Assembly: GCF_001590965.1 (NCBI RefSeq)
Contig: NZ_BCTW01000004.1
Span: 1 to 64,000, forward strand
DNA: 64,000 nt
Direction of reading: 5' to 3'
Source of the DNA: Novosphingobium lentum NBRC 107847
Lineage (GTDB): Bacteria > Pseudomonadota > Alphaproteobacteria > Sphingomonadales > Sphingomonadaceae
Shown: positions 27,997 through 37,341 of the stretch, piece by piece
How the letters are laid out: every line of letters starts with the position of its first letter
Position numbering within the stretch: position 1 is the first letter of the stretch
The notes under the pieces: generated by a model
Seen by the model: the letters and a program-made list of their open reading frames with translations, nothing else
Databases searched by the model: none
What the model was told of the DNA's origin: nothing
Translations under genes and position numbers: made by a program

Positions 27997-28141
27997 CGTC
28001 CATCCTCATTGGTACTGGGGCGCAAAACGTCCCCGGTTGTTCGCAGCCCCGGCCTGATGGCCTGTTCGGCTTTGGGCCGGGCTGCTAATGGCTGGCGCAA
28101 GGTTTGGCAAGCGATCCGCTTGGCCACGAAACGCGAACGGG

Positions 28142-28765
28142 ATGGACATGGGCCTTGGCACCGATGCGATACGGCTGGGACTCGATCATATCGCCGGACT
28201 TTCCCCCGGGATGGCGCGCGCGCTGGAACGCGTCGGTTACCCCGAACCACGCATCCGCGAGACCGGCTATGCCACGCTGCTGCGCACGATCGTGGGCCAG
28301 CAGGTGAGCGTGGCCGCCGCCGCCTCGGTCTGGGCCAAGCTCGAGGCGCTGCTGGGCGATGACCTGCCGCCGCAGGACCTGCTCGACGCGGATTTCGACG
28401 CCCTGCGCGCCTGCGGCCTGTCGCGGCAGAAACAGGGTTATGCGCGGTCGCTGTGCGAACTGGTGATCTCGGGCGAACTCGATCTCGACAATCTGCCGGT
28501 CGATGACGAGGAAGCTATCGCCGAACTGGTCAGGATCAAGGGCATCGGGCGCTGGTCGGCCGAAATCTACCTGCTGTTCGCCGAAGGCCGCGCCGACATC
28601 TGGCCGGCCGGCGATCTGGCGGTGCAGGCCGGGCTGCACAAGCTGCTCGAACTGGAGGCGCGACCCGACGAAAAGCTGACGCGTACCCTCGGCGAGGCAT
28701 GGCGTCCCCATCGCGGCGCGGCGGCGATCTTCACCTGGCATTGCTACAACAACCCCGCGCTGTAA
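28142..28765 (+). CDS. AlkA-like DNA-3-methyladenine glycosylase
   Basis: Base-excision repair enzyme that removes alkylated purines. The product of about 207 residues has the helix-hairpin-helix RIKGIGRWSAE and the catalytic Asp in WPAGDLAVQ. LRTIVGQQVS is the conserved early helix. ATG 28142 (MDMGLGTDAIRL) is preferred; ATG 28088 would add 18 poorly conserved residues. It lacks the N-terminal domain of E. coli AlkA, as is normal for the short HhH group. It is not near other repair genes. Confidence 0.85.
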   Translation: MDMGLGTDAIRLGLDHIAGLSPGMARALERVGYPEPRIRETGYATLLRTIVGQQVSVAAAASVWAKLEALLGDDLPPQDLLDADFDALRACGLSRQKQGYARSLCELVISGELDLDNLPVDDEEAIAELVRIKGIGRWSAEIYLLFAEGRADIWPAGDLAVQAGLHKLLELEARPDEKLTRTLGEAWRPHRGAAAIFTWHCYNNPAL

Positions 28766-28798
28766 GTGCCTCCTTCAACAAAACCGGGAGGGCACGGC

Positions 28799-29614
28799 AT
28801 GGCGCGCAAGGCGATCTTCATCACCGGGGGCGGATCGGGCATCGGCCGCGCCGTGGCGATCCGCTTTGCCGCCGAGGGCTGGCTGGTCGGGCTGGCCGAC
28901 GTCAACGAGGGCGGCATGGCCGAAACCGCCGCGCTTCTGCCACCGGGTGCAGCCTGGCTCCACCCGCTCGACGTGCGCGACCGTGCGGCATGGGACGCGG
29001 CGCTGGCGGCGTTCACTGCCACCACCGACGGGCGGCTCGATGTGCTGTTCAACAACGCCGGAGTCGGCTCCGGCGGCCCGCTGGTGAACAATGAACAGTG
29101 GGAGATCGACACGCTGATCGACGTGAACTTTCGCGGCGTGGTCTATGGTGCGCAAGCCGCCTATCGCTACCTTGCCGCCACGCCGGGAAGCTGCCTGCTC
29201 AACACTGCGTCCGCCGCCGCGCATTACGGATCGTCCGGTCTGGCGGTCTATTCCGCCACCAAGTTCGCGGTGCGCGCGCTGACCGAGGCGCTGGATGGCG
29301 AATGGGCGCAGGCCGGCGTCGATGGTGCCGGGATCAAGGTGCGCGACCTGCTGCCCGGCTTCATCGACACCCCGCTGTTGGCCCGCGTGGTGCCGGGCAC
29401 CAACGAGACATCGCGCGATGTGGTCGTGGCCGCAGGGCTGGAATTCACGCCCGTAGAGGTGGTGGCGCAAGCCGCGTGGGATGCGGTGCACGGGCAAGTG
29501 CTGCACACGCTGGTCGGCAAGACCTCACGCCAGCTGGCCTTTGCGGCCCGCTGGATGCCGGGCCGCGTGCGCAAGCGGATGCGCGGGCTGATGGGGCCGG
29601 GCAAGGGCGAATAA
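28799..29614 (+). CDS. SDR-family oxidoreductase
   Basis: Short-chain dehydrogenase of 271 residues. TGGGSGIG at 9-16 binds NAD(P), NNAG follows strand 4, and YSATK provides the catalytic Tyr and Lys. The C-terminal tail (about 235-271) is Arg/Lys-rich with ARWMPGRVRKRMRG, possibly membrane-peripheral. ATG 28799 is preceded by GGGAGGG at a good distance, which decides the start over an upstream in-frame ATG. Substrate unknown. Confidence 0.87.
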   Translation: MARKAIFITGGGSGIGRAVAIRFAAEGWLVGLADVNEGGMAETAALLPPGAAWLHPLDVRDRAAWDAALAAFTATTDGRLDVLFNNAGVGSGGPLVNNEQWEIDTLIDVNFRGVVYGAQAAYRYLAATPGSCLLNTASAAAHYGSSGLAVYSATKFAVRALTEALDGEWAQAGVDGAGIKVRDLLPGFIDTPLLARVVPGTNETSRDVVVAAGLEFTPVEVVAQAAWDAVHGQVLHTLVGKTSRQLAFAARWMPGRVRKRMRGLMGPGKGE

Positions 29615-29784
29615 GGCGATCGCGTCCAGAGTGCTGCCCAAGCCCGCACAGGCGTTGCCGAAATGTCGCATCGGCGGACAATTTTGCACTGCAACAAAAG
29701 CTACACGGGGGCGGGGCACTAGTCGGTCATCGCATACTGGCCTAGCGCGCGGATCCGCAGCGCATTGGTAAATAAGGATTCTGC

Positions 29785-32103
29785 ATGACCCGTTCGTCGT
29801 TCGCTCCCGTGCTTCTCGTCGGCTTTGCCAGTCTCGCGCTGTTCCCCGCCGCCGCCCGCGCCGCCGATGCGCCAGCGGACGAAAGCGCGAGCAACACGAT
29901 CGTCGTCACCGCCCAGCGCCGCTCGGAAGACGCAATGAAAGTGCCGGTCGCGGTGTCGGTGCTGACCACGCAGGCGTTGCACGATTACCAGTCCGCAGGC
30001 GCTGACACGCTGCTCTCGCTGTCGGGCAAAGTGCCCAGCCTTTATGTCGAATCGACGACCGGGCGCATTTTCCCCCGGTTCTACATTCGCGGCCTGGGCA
30101 ACATCGACTTCTACCTCGGCGCTTCGCAGCCAGTGTCGGTGATCCAGGATGACGTGGTCGAAGAACATGTCGTGCTGAAATCGAACCCGGCGTTCGATAT
30201 TGCGCAAGTCGAAGTGCTCAAGGGTCCGCAAGGTTCGCTGTTCGGCCGCAACACCACGGCGGGCATCGTCAAGTTCGACAGCGTACAGCCCAGTACGGAC
30301 TGGAACGGCCAGGGTTCGGTCAGTTACAGCCGCTACAACAGCATCAACGCCGATGCCGGGGTCGGCGGTCCGCTGAGCAGCGACGGCAGCCTCAGCTTCC
30401 GCTTGTCAGGACTGTACCAGCACCGCGACAACTGGATCAGCAACACTTACGCCGGCCCGTCCGATGACGGCACGGTTCCCGGCAAGAACGTGATGGGCGG
30501 CTTCAACGAGCGCGACGTGCGGCTGCAGTTTCTGGCCAAGCCCACCGACGCGCTGAGCCTGCGGCTGTCGGGCCATTACCGTGACTACGACGGCTCCGCG
30601 TCGATCTTCTATCGCGGGTCGATCATCAAGGGCACGCATACTGTGCCCGACAACTTCGATCGGACGGTCGTCGCCTACGACGAGGCGCAGAACAACCCGC
30701 AGGCCTACAAGACCCACGGTATCTCGCTGAAGGCGGATTACGACATGGGCTTTGCGACGCTGACCTCGATCACGGCGTGGGAACATGCCTCGGGCTTCAG
30801 TCGCGGCGACACCGATGGCGGCGCGGCCGCCAACTTCGGCGGCGTGGCACCGAACATCTGCGCGGTGGGTTGCGGCGAATCGCAGGGCCGCCTGCGCAGC
30901 CTCAACCAGTGGAGCCAGGAAGTGCGCATCGCCAGCCCCGACACTGGGCGGTTCAAGTGGCAGCTGGGCGGGATCTACTTCGATTCGCGCGACATGACCG
31001 AGTTCGACCAGCGCGCGTTCTTCCTGACCAGCAATGTGCTGGGCACCACGCCCAACCCGAACAACTGGGTGCTGCTGCGCAACGTCAACACCTCGTGGGC
31101 GGTGTTCGGCCAGGCCAGCTACCAGCTGACCGACCAGCTGACCGCGACGGGCGGCGTCCGCGTCACGCGCGACGAAAAGGACACGACGCTGCTCAAGACG
31201 GCGAATTCGATCGCCAACGTCTCGACCTTTGGCGGTGCCACCCACGTCAATCTGGCCGACACCAAGCCGAGCTGGGACGCGAGCCTGCTGTACAGCGCCA
31301 GCCGCGACCTCAGCTTCTACGCCCGGGTCGCCCGCGGTTTCAGGGGGCCGACGATCCAGGGCCGTTCGGCGGTGTTCAATTCGCCGTTCACCACCGCGAC
31401 TTCGGAAACCAACACCAGTTACGAAGCCGGGCTGAAAAGCGCGTGGCTCGATGGCGCGGTGCATTTCAACCTGACCGGGTTCTACTACGTCGTCAAAAAC
31501 ATCCAGCTCAACGGCAACGACAGCAACGGCAACGGCGTGCTGTTCAACGCCAACAAGGCCAAGGGCTATGGCATGGAGGCCGAACTGGCGATCAAGCCGG
31601 TGACCAATTTCAGCATGAACGTGGGGTTGAGCCTGCTCCACACCGAAATCCAGGACCCGAATGTTTTCGCCCAGACCGGCGCGGCCGGCGGCGTTCTTTC
31701 GCAGACGGTGCTGAACCCGGTGGTGCGCGTGGGCAACAACTACTTCGCGCAGATCAACGGCAATACGCTGCCCAACGCGCCGACGTTCAACCTGAACATC
31801 AGCGGGCGCTACGACCTGCCGCTGGGCGAGGGCCAGGGACGGCTGTTCGTCGGCGGCGATTTCAACATGCAGGGTAAGGTCAACTATGTCCTGTACAAGT
31901 CGGTCGAGTACATCTCGAACGGCAATTTCGAGCTGGGCCTGAAAGCGGGCTATGCGTTCGGACGGTATGAAGTTGCCGGCTTTGCCCGCAACCTGACCAA
32001 CAAGACCAATCTGGTCGGGGTGATCGACACCTCGAACTACCGCGCCGGCATCTACAACGAACCGCGCGTGTTCGGCGTGATGCTGAGCGGTTCGTTCCGC
32101 TGA
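29785..32103 (+). CDS. TonB-dependent outer-membrane receptor
   Basis: A 772-residue outer-membrane transporter energised by TonB. It has a signal peptide (about 1-25), then NTIVVTAQRR, which resembles the start of many sphingomonad TonB-receptor plugs, and the plug core with VEVLKGPQGSLFGRNTT. The 22-strand barrel ends in GVMLSGSFR. No substrate-specific neighbour is present, so the ligand (siderophore, sugar, cofactor) is not known. AAGGAT precedes ATG 29785. It is flanked by an SDR and a convergent DUF1428 gene. Confidence 0.92.
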   Translation: MTRSSFAPVLLVGFASLALFPAAARAADAPADESASNTIVVTAQRRSEDAMKVPVAVSVLTTQALHDYQSAGADTLLSLSGKVPSLYVESTTGRIFPRFYIRGLGNIDFYLGASQPVSVIQDDVVEEHVVLKSNPAFDIAQVEVLKGPQGSLFGRNTTAGIVKFDSVQPSTDWNGQGSVSYSRYNSINADAGVGGPLSSDGSLSFRLSGLYQHRDNWISNTYAGPSDDGTVPGKNVMGGFNERDVRLQFLAKPTDALSLRLSGHYRDYDGSASIFYRGSIIKGTHTVPDNFDRTVVAYDEAQNNPQAYKTHGISLKADYDMGFATLTSITAWEHASGFSRGDTDGGAAANFGGVAPNICAVGCGESQGRLRSLNQWSQEVRIASPDTGRFKWQLGGIYFDSRDMTEFDQRAFFLTSNVLGTTPNPNNWVLLRNVNTSWAVFGQASYQLTDQLTATGGVRVTRDEKDTTLLKTANSIANVSTFGGATHVNLADTKPSWDASLLYSASRDLSFYARVARGFRGPTIQGRSAVFNSPFTTATSETNTSYEAGLKSAWLDGAVHFNLTGFYYVVKNIQLNGNDSNGNGVLFNANKAKGYGMEAELAIKPVTNFSMNVGLSLLHTEIQDPNVFAQTGAAGGVLSQTVLNPVVRVGNNYFAQINGNTLPNAPTFNLNISGRYDLPLGEGQGRLFVGGDFNMQGKVNYVLYKSVEYISNGNFELGLKAGYAFGRYEVAGFARNLTNKTNLVGVIDTSNYRAGIYNEPRVFGVMLSGSFR

Positions 32104-32221
32104 TCCGGCGGTGAAGCGATCCTGCCTCCGGTGCATCCCGGGGGGCGGGACCGTCGCTGCGACACTTCGCTCAATCGCGCCCCATCGTGAAGATCGGCGC
32201 GAAGCAGCCGAGGATCAGGCG

Positions 32222-32527
32222 CTATGCGTCGAACGGGATCTCGCCCGCGACATCCAGCGCGCCGCCTTCGTGCATGCGGGCTTCGGCGGCGTCGAGGGTC
32301 TGCTTGTCGGGCCAGATCTGCCAGGTGAACACGATCTTCTCGCCCGCCTGAGCGGCGACCGCTTTGCGGAAGTCGGTGTGCTGGCCGTCGGGCACAAAGT
32401 CTTCCCACGATTCGACGATCTCGAGGCAGCCATACTTGCGGAATATCCGCGCCCCGTTCTCGGCCCAGGCACGATAGGCGTCCAGCTTGTCTGCGGGCAC
32501 GGGGATGACCATTCCGGCGACATACAT
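32222..32527 (-). CDS. DUF1428 (YbaA-like) protein
   Basis: A 101-residue protein with the dimeric alpha/beta-barrel look of DUF1428: MYVAGMVIPVP start, CLEIVESWEDFVPDG and FTWQIWPDKQTLD. Homologues such as E. coli YbaA have no proven function. The start at ATG 32527 lies 13 bp after the stop of the pterin dehydratase gene on the same strand, so the two form a small operon. Confidence 0.82.
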   Translation of the reverse strand: MYVAGMVIPVPADKLDAYRAWAENGARIFRKYGCLEIVESWEDFVPDGQHTDFRKAVAAQAGEKIVFTWQIWPDKQTLDAAEARMHEGGALDVAGEIPFDA

Positions 32528-32540
32528 GGCTGGGTTTCCT

Positions 32541-32831
32541 TCACAGCATGGCGGAAATCGTCTGGGCCAAGGTGATGTCGCGGCGGCTGAGCCCGCCCGC
32601 GTCGTGCGTGGTGAGGGTGATCTCCACGCGGTTGTAGACGTTGAACCACTCGGGATGGTGATCAGCCTTTTCGGCGAGGATCGCGACGCGCGCCATGAAC
32701 CCGAAGGCCTGCACGAAGTCGGCGAACCTGAACGTGCGTTCGATCGCCAGTCCGTCGGCGCGCAAGGTCCAGCCGGGCAGGGCCGCCAGCGCGGCGTCGC
32801 ATTCGGCATCGGTCAGGCGGGCGATCGGCAT
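32541..32831 (-). CDS. phhB: 4a-hydroxytetrahydrobiopterin dehydratase
   Basis: Pterin-4a-carbinolamine dehydratase regenerates the tetrahydropterin cofactor of aromatic amino-acid hydroxylases and may also act in molybdopterin-related steps. The 96-residue length is standard. The active-site run [14 protein letters not shown] and the downstream [11 protein letters not shown] are diagnostic. No phenylalanine hydroxylase gene is adjacent. It precedes the DUF1428 gene and is divergent from ccmA. Confidence 0.93.
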   Translation of the reverse strand: MPIARLTDAECDAALAALPGWTLRADGLAIERTFRFADFVQAFGFMARVAILAEKADHHPEWFNVYNRVEITLTTHDAGGLSRRDITLAQTISAML

Positions 32832-32899
32832 GAGGCTCTCCGCAGGGGTGCCGGGGGTCGGCTTGGCAGTGCGGCAGGTTTCCCCTATCGCCCCGCGTC

Positions 32900-33487
32900 A
32901 TGCAAGTGCCCCGCCTCGCCGCGACCGATCTCGCCTGTCGGCGCGGTGACCGCATCCTGTTTCGCGGGCTCTCGCTGGTGCTGGCACCGGGCGAGGCGTT
33001 GCAGCTGGTCGGCGCCAACGGCATCGGCAAGTCCAGCCTGATCCGCATTCTGGCCGGGCTGCTGCCGCCGTTTGCGGGGCTGGTTGAGAGCGAGGGCACG
33101 CTGGCGCTGGCGGACGAGCGGCTGGCGCTCGACGGGCATCTGCCGCTGGGACAGGCGCTGGCGTTCTGGAGACGCGTCGATCGCATTGCGCCCGATGCCA
33201 CAGCTCCGCTCCCCGATTTCGGACTGGCCGACCTGGCCGACGTGCCGGTGCGCTATTTGTCCACCGGGCAGCGCAAGCGCGCCGCGCTGGCGCGGATCGC
33301 AGCGAGTGGCGCGGCGATCTGGCTGCTCGACGAACCGCTCAACGGGCTCGACAGTCATTGGTCGGGCGTGGCGCAGGCCGGGATCGCGGCGCATTGCGCA
33401 GGCGGTGGCATCGCGGTGATCGCCTCGCACCAGCCGGTGGACTTGCCGCATCTCGCCCGGACCGCGTTGGCGGATTACGTGCCATGA
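32900..33487 (+). CDS. ccmA: Heme ABC exporter ATP-binding protein CcmA
   Basis: ATPase of the CcmABCD complex that releases heme-charged CcmE in cytochrome c maturation system I. The 195-residue protein has Walker A GANGIGKSS (38-46), the signature LSTGQ followed by KRAALARI, and Walker B WLLDEP. Its shortness is normal for CcmA. Its stop overlaps ccmB by 4 bp (ATGA). Confidence 0.93.
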   Translation: MQVPRLAATDLACRRGDRILFRGLSLVLAPGEALQLVGANGIGKSSLIRILAGLLPPFAGLVESEGTLALADERLALDGHLPLGQALAFWRRVDRIAPDATAPLPDFGLADLADVPVRYLSTGQRKRAALARIAASGAAIWLLDEPLNGLDSHWSGVAQAGIAAHCAGGGIAVIASHQPVDLPHLARTALADYVP

Positions 33488-34146
33488 TTGCCCGCCTGTG
33501 GCCCATCTTCGTGCGCGACTTCGTGCTGCTGCTGAAAGGCGCCCAAGGGCGCGGCGGGGCGGTGCTGCCGCTGTTGTTCTTCATGGCGGTGGCGATGCTG
33601 TTCCCGTTCGCGGTGGGCCCCGACGCGCGGCTGCTGCAGCGCACCGGCGCGGGGGTGATCTGGGTCGGCGCGCTACTCGCCGCGATCCTGCCGCTCGACC
33701 GGCTCGTGGAGCCCGATGTCGAGGCGGGATTTTTCGACCAGTGGGCGTTGCGCGGGCTGTCGGAAGAAGTGCTGCTGGTGTCGCGGATCGTGGCGCACTG
33801 GCTGAGCTTCGGGGTGCCGCTGATGCTGGCCGCGCCGATTGCCGCCGGGCTCCTGTCGCTCGATGGCGCGCAGTTGGCCACGGTCGAGCTGGGCCTGCTG
33901 CTCGGCACGCCGGGACTGGCCGCGATCGGCGTCACCATCGCCGCGCTCACCGCCGGCTTGCGCGCCGGGTCGGCGCTGGGCGGGTTGCTGGCGATCCCGC
34001 TGGCGGTGCCGCTGCTGATCTTTGGCGCAGGCTCGCTCCAGCGGGGCGGCGAGGGCGGGCTGCTGCTGCTGGCCGCCGCAAGCCTGGCGGCGCTGGCGAT
34101 CGCGCCGTTTGCGGGCGGCGCGGCGATCCGGGCAGGACGCGAGTGA
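33484..34146 (+). CDS. ccmB: Heme exporter protein CcmB
   Basis: Membrane subunit of the CcmABCD complex, 220 residues with six hydrophobic segments. The start MIARLWPIFVRDFVLLLKG and the LPLLFFMAVAMLFPFAVGPD region match the family. ATG 33484 is set by the ATGA overlap with ccmA. ccmC, ccmD and ccmE do not follow; cysK comes next after 70 bp, so the rest of the system must be encoded elsewhere. Confidence 0.94.
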   Translation: MIARLWPIFVRDFVLLLKGAQGRGGAVLPLLFFMAVAMLFPFAVGPDARLLQRTGAGVIWVGALLAAILPLDRLVEPDVEAGFFDQWALRGLSEEVLLVSRIVAHWLSFGVPLMLAAPIAAGLLSLDGAQLATVELGLLLGTPGLAAIGVTIAALTAGLRAGSALGGLLAIPLAVPLLIFGAGSLQRGGEGGLLLLAAASLAALAIAPFAGGAAIRAGRE

Positions 34147-34216
34147 TAGTCCAGCCAACGGCCGCGCAAGTTCAATTGCGTTGCCGAATGCCGTCACGCT
34201 CCCTAGTTCCAGCAGT

Positions 34217-35227
34217 ATGACGTCCCACACCACGCTCCCCGACACGCTATCGCTCATCGGCAACACCCCGCTCGTCCGCCTCGCCGGGCCGAGCGCGGAC
34301 GCGGGGTGCGACATTTTCGGCAAGTGCGAATTCGCCAACCCCGGCGCCTCGGTCAAGGACCGCGCCGCGCTGTGGATCGTGCGCGACGCAGAAGAGCGCG
34401 GTATCCTAAAGCCGGGCGGCACGATCGTCGAAGGCACCGCCGGCAACACCGGCATCGGGCTCGCGCTGGTCGCCAATGCGCTCGGCTACAAGACCGTGAT
34501 CGTGATGCCCGAAACGCAATCGCGCGAGAAGATGGACACGCTGCGCGCGCTGCGCGCGGAACTGGTGCTTGTGCCCGCCGCGCCGTTCTCCAATCCGGGG
34601 CACTTCGTCCACACCTCGCGCCGCATCGCGGAGGAGACCGAGGGCGCGATCTGGGCGAACCAGTTCGACAACATCGCCAACCGCCGCGCGCATATCGAAA
34701 GCACCGCGCCCGAGATCTGGGCGCAGATGGACGGCCGGATCGATGGCTTCACGTGTGCCGCGGGCACCGGCGGGACCATCGCCGGCGTCGGCATGGGGCT
34801 GAAATCCTTCGACGAGAACGTGGTCATCGCGCTGACCGACCCGCACGGCGCGGCGCTGTTCAACTATTACGCCCACGGCGAGCTGAAGGCCGAAGGGTCA
34901 TCGGTCGCCGAAGGGATCGGGCAGGGGCGGATCACCGCCAACCTCGACGGCGCGCCGATCGACACGCAGTTCCGCATCTCGGACGAGGAAGGCCTGCGCT
35001 GGGTCGGGCGACTGCTTTCGGAAGAAGGGCTCTGCTTGGGCCTGTCGAGCGGCATCAACGTGGCCGGCGCGATCGCGCTGGGCCAGCAACTGGTGGCGCA
35101 AGGGCGCAAGGACGTGCGCGTCGCCACGATCCTGTGCGACACCGGCTTCCGCTACCTCTCCTCGCTCTACAACGCGCAATGGCTGGAGCAGAAGCAGTTG
35201 CCGGTGTTCCCTTGGCTGCAGCAATAA
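34217..35227 (+). CDS. cysK: Cysteine synthase A
   Basis: PLP enzyme making cysteine from O-acetylserine and sulfide. In the 336-residue protein the PLP Lys47 lies in NPGASVKDRAA, the substrate loop is EGTAGNTGIG, and AAGTGGTIAGVG binds the phosphate. The length is slightly longer than E. coli CysK. Some proteins of this group prefer other acceptors, so the cysteine-synthase call is family-level. ATG 34217 gives the usual N-terminus (LSLIGNTPLVRL). Confidence 0.92.
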   Translation: MTSHTTLPDTLSLIGNTPLVRLAGPSADAGCDIFGKCEFANPGASVKDRAALWIVRDAEERGILKPGGTIVEGTAGNTGIGLALVANALGYKTVIVMPETQSREKMDTLRALRAELVLVPAAPFSNPGHFVHTSRRIAEETEGAIWANQFDNIANRRAHIESTAPEIWAQMDGRIDGFTCAAGTGGTIAGVGMGLKSFDENVVIALTDPHGAALFNYYAHGELKAEGSSVAEGIGQGRITANLDGAPIDTQFRISDEEGLRWVGRLLSEEGLCLGLSSGINVAGAIALGQQLVAQGRKDVRVATILCDTGFRYLSSLYNAQWLEQKQLPVFPWLQQ

Positions 35228-35241
35228 GTTAGAACCGGCGG

Positions 35242-35697
35242 ATGGCCCGGTTCGCCAATCCGCTCAAACGTGAAAGAACCGCCTCGCCCGGCGGGTTCAT
35301 GGCTTCGTCTGCCGAACTGGCCCGTCCGCCGATCCCCGTCCACTACGTGACCCTGTCCCCGCGCGAACGCCGCGCGCAGGCGGTGCATCGCCTGCAGGTC
35401 GGGCTGTTCGGGCTGGCCGGGATGCTTCTGCTGGTGAGCCTGGCCAACATCATCATGGACCGGGCGCAGCTGGCGGAACGGGCGACGATATCGCTGACCG
35501 GAGCGGGGGCCACCCCCGGCGCAGCCGCAAGTTCGGCCGCCAACGATCCGCTGGTCGACATGGGCGTGGTGCCCGAACTGCCGGTGGGCAAGGCGGGCGC
35601 GGGTGCGGCCGGTGCTCCGGGCGGCGGTGCGGTCACCGGGGCCCGGCCACCGAGCGCCCCTGCCGTCGCAGCACCTGCGGCCCCCACCCGCCGCTGA
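35242..35697 (+). CDS. Single-pass membrane protein, unknown
   Basis: A 151-residue protein with one hydrophobic segment (about 53-69, GLFGLAGMLLLVSLANII) preceded by an Arg-rich stretch and followed by an Ala/Gly/Pro-rich periplasmic tail. An in-frame ATG at 35299 is an alternative start and might be better. It begins 14 bp after cysK and is followed by another unknown gene. I recognise no family. Charge distribution suggests a cytoplasmic N-terminus. Confidence 0.6.
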   Translation: MARFANPLKRERTASPGGFMASSAELARPPIPVHYVTLSPRERRAQAVHRLQVGLFGLAGMLLLVSLANIIMDRAQLAERATISLTGAGATPGAAASSAANDPLVDMGVVPELPVGKAGAGAAGAPGGGAVTGARPPSAPAVAAPAAPTRR

Positions 35698-35730
35698 GCG
35701 GTTGCGCGCGCCGGTGGCAATGACACATCC

Positions 35731-36501
35731 GTGCGCCTGAGACGTCTGCGCCCGCTTCTGCCTCCGCGATGGGCCAGCGCTCCTCGGTGGATCGTTGCGC
35801 TGCTGGCCATCGCGTGCGCGGGATGGCTCGGCATGGCCTTGGCCAGCTCGCGACCGGGGCCGGATGACCGCCCTGAGCTGGGCCTGTTCACCAGCCTGCC
35901 GATCCTGTGGAACGAAGCGGATGGCGTCGCGCAGCAGCTGGCGTCGCCCGGTCCGCCGCATTGGGCCAAGCTGGCGCTGGAGCGGCGCTATCGCCCGTCT
36001 GCGCTCGATACGCTCGATCGTTTGCGGCTGCCGCATCGGCTGTTGATCGCGCAGCCGCGCCCGCTGAGCCCGGCTGAAAACGTCGCGCTCGATTCATGGC
36101 TGCGCGGCGGAGGCCGGCTGCTGCTGTTCGTCGATCCCGCGCTGACATGGGACAGCGCGTTTGCGCCGGGGGATCGCCGACGCCCGCAGGACATCGCGCT
36201 GCTCTCGCCGATCCTGGCGCGATGGGGGCTGCAACTACTGTTCGACGAAACCCGCGTGCCGGGCGAACATAGCGTGCAGCCCGGCGCCATTCCGGTGAAC
36301 CTGCCCGGCGAACTGACGCTGCGCCAAGGCGGCTTCGATGCGCACTGTGCGATCGCTGCGAACGGTCTTGTCGCGCGTTGCCGCATCGGCCGGGGGCGGG
36401 CGTTGATCGTGGCGGATGCCGCCATGCTGGAACCGGCCGACGACACTGCCGCGCGCGTTGCGGCGCTTGGCGCGCTGCTCGAAGAAGCGTTCGCCGACTG
36501 A
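35731..36501 (+). CDS. Membrane-anchored protein resembling the periplasmic part of GldG-like ABC proteins
   Basis: A 256-residue protein starting at GTG 35731, with an Arg-rich N-terminus, one membrane helix (about 20-38) and a large extracytoplasmic domain. LLIAQPRPLSPAENVALDSW followed by GGRLLLFVDPAL resembles the ABC-2-associated or DUF4350-type domains, which bind unknown ligands. A later section (RGRALIVADAAML) fits the same fold. No ABC permease is adjacent. The family call is tentative. It lies just upstream of the dcw promoter region, so it could be transcribed separately. Confidence 0.55.
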   Translation: MRLRRLRPLLPPRWASAPRWIVALLAIACAGWLGMALASSRPGPDDRPELGLFTSLPILWNEADGVAQQLASPGPPHWAKLALERRYRPSALDTLDRLRLPHRLLIAQPRPLSPAENVALDSWLRGGGRLLLFVDPALTWDSAFAPGDRRRPQDIALLSPILARWGLQLLFDETRVPGEHSVQPGAIPVNLPGELTLRQGGFDAHCAIAANGLVARCRIGRGRALIVADAAMLEPADDTAARVAALGALLEEAFAD

Positions 36502-36834
36502 TCGCTTGCGGTCGAATGGGCGGGCCCAGCGGGAAACTGCGGGCCGCCATCACGGTCATTTCAACTAATCCGCACGAATCCCCGCAATGGCGTCGCGAGT
36601 CCACGAGAACATTTGGAATACAAAGCAATCGCGTTAACCTTGTGCATCTGAAAATATGGATATGATTCAGAAGTAGTGCACATATTCCCGTATTTTCCCC
36701 TTTGCTCCCGCCCCGTCCCGCGTTAAGCATTCTGGCTATCGGGACGGACTCCAGATCACATCCGCGGGGGATGGGTCGAACCGCGCGCGGGCGCGGGTCG
36801 AGCAGAGGGAGTTCTTCGCGGACGGGGTAACGGC
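36502..36834 (+). promoter_or_regulatory. Control region of the dcw cluster, with four GANTC sites
   Basis: No gene is seen in this 333-bp region. The centre is AT-richer than the surroundings, as expected for a promoter. GANTC methylation sites occur as GAATC (36576-36580), GAGTC (36597-36601), GATTC (36664-36668) and GACTC (36747-36751). In Caulobacter, CcrM methylation of GANTC and the GcrA factor control division genes. G-rich runs just before mraZ could hold MraZ boxes, but I see no clear set of direct TGGG repeats. Confidence 0.55.
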
Positions 36835-37341
36835 GTGGCGGGAGGGCCGGTAAAGTACTGGGGGCATGGCTTTTCGCTACGCGGCGAAAAGAACCGCTTC
36901 GTGCTCCCTGCCGACTTCCGGACCACCGTGCGCAATTCCTCCGACGGCCAGCGGACGCTGTGCCTCGATCTCCACGCCGAACTGCCCTGCCTCGTTGGTT
37001 TCGGCCTGTCGCGGGTCGATGAATTCGAAGCGCAGATCGAACGCGAATTCGACATGGCCAAGGCGCTGGGCGACAAAACCTTCAACCGCACCACGCGCGA
37101 AGGCCAGCTTTATGGCTTTACCCCGACCTCGTTCGATGAATCGGGCCGGTTCGTGCTGCCCGAACACCTCGGCAACAGCCGCGAAGTGGGCGATGCGCTG
37201 TACTTTCACGGCGGCGGCAGCTCGTTCACGATCTGGAGCCCGGACCGCCTGCTGGCGATCGGCGAAGGTTGGGAATCGGCGCAGGCCAGCTGCCGCGCGC
37301 TGATGGCCGAAGCGGCTGCGGGCAAGGGGCGGCGCAAATGA
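36835..37341 (+). CDS. mraZ: Transcriptional regulator MraZ
   Basis: First gene of the dcw cluster. MraZ is a ring-forming AbrB-like repressor of its own operon. The 168-residue product has two SpoVT/AbrB-type repeats, around [21 protein letters not shown] and [14 protein letters not shown]. The GTG start at 36835 is the best in the frame, although the N-terminus differs from the E. coli form. The stop overlaps rsmH as ATGA. Confidence 0.92.
   Translation: MAGGPVKYWGHGFSLRGEKNRFVLPADFRTTVRNSSDGQRTLCLDLHAELPCLVGFGLSRVDEFEAQIEREFDMAKALGDKTFNRTTREGQLYGFTPTSFDESGRFVLPEHLGNSREVGDALYFHGGGSSFTIWSPDRLLAIGEGWESAQASCRALMAEAAAGKGRRK

Noticed and set aside
36760..36834. Set of MraZ boxes before mraZ
   Set aside because: The region is G-rich, but I could not find regularly spaced TGGG direct repeats, so no specific boxes are claimed.
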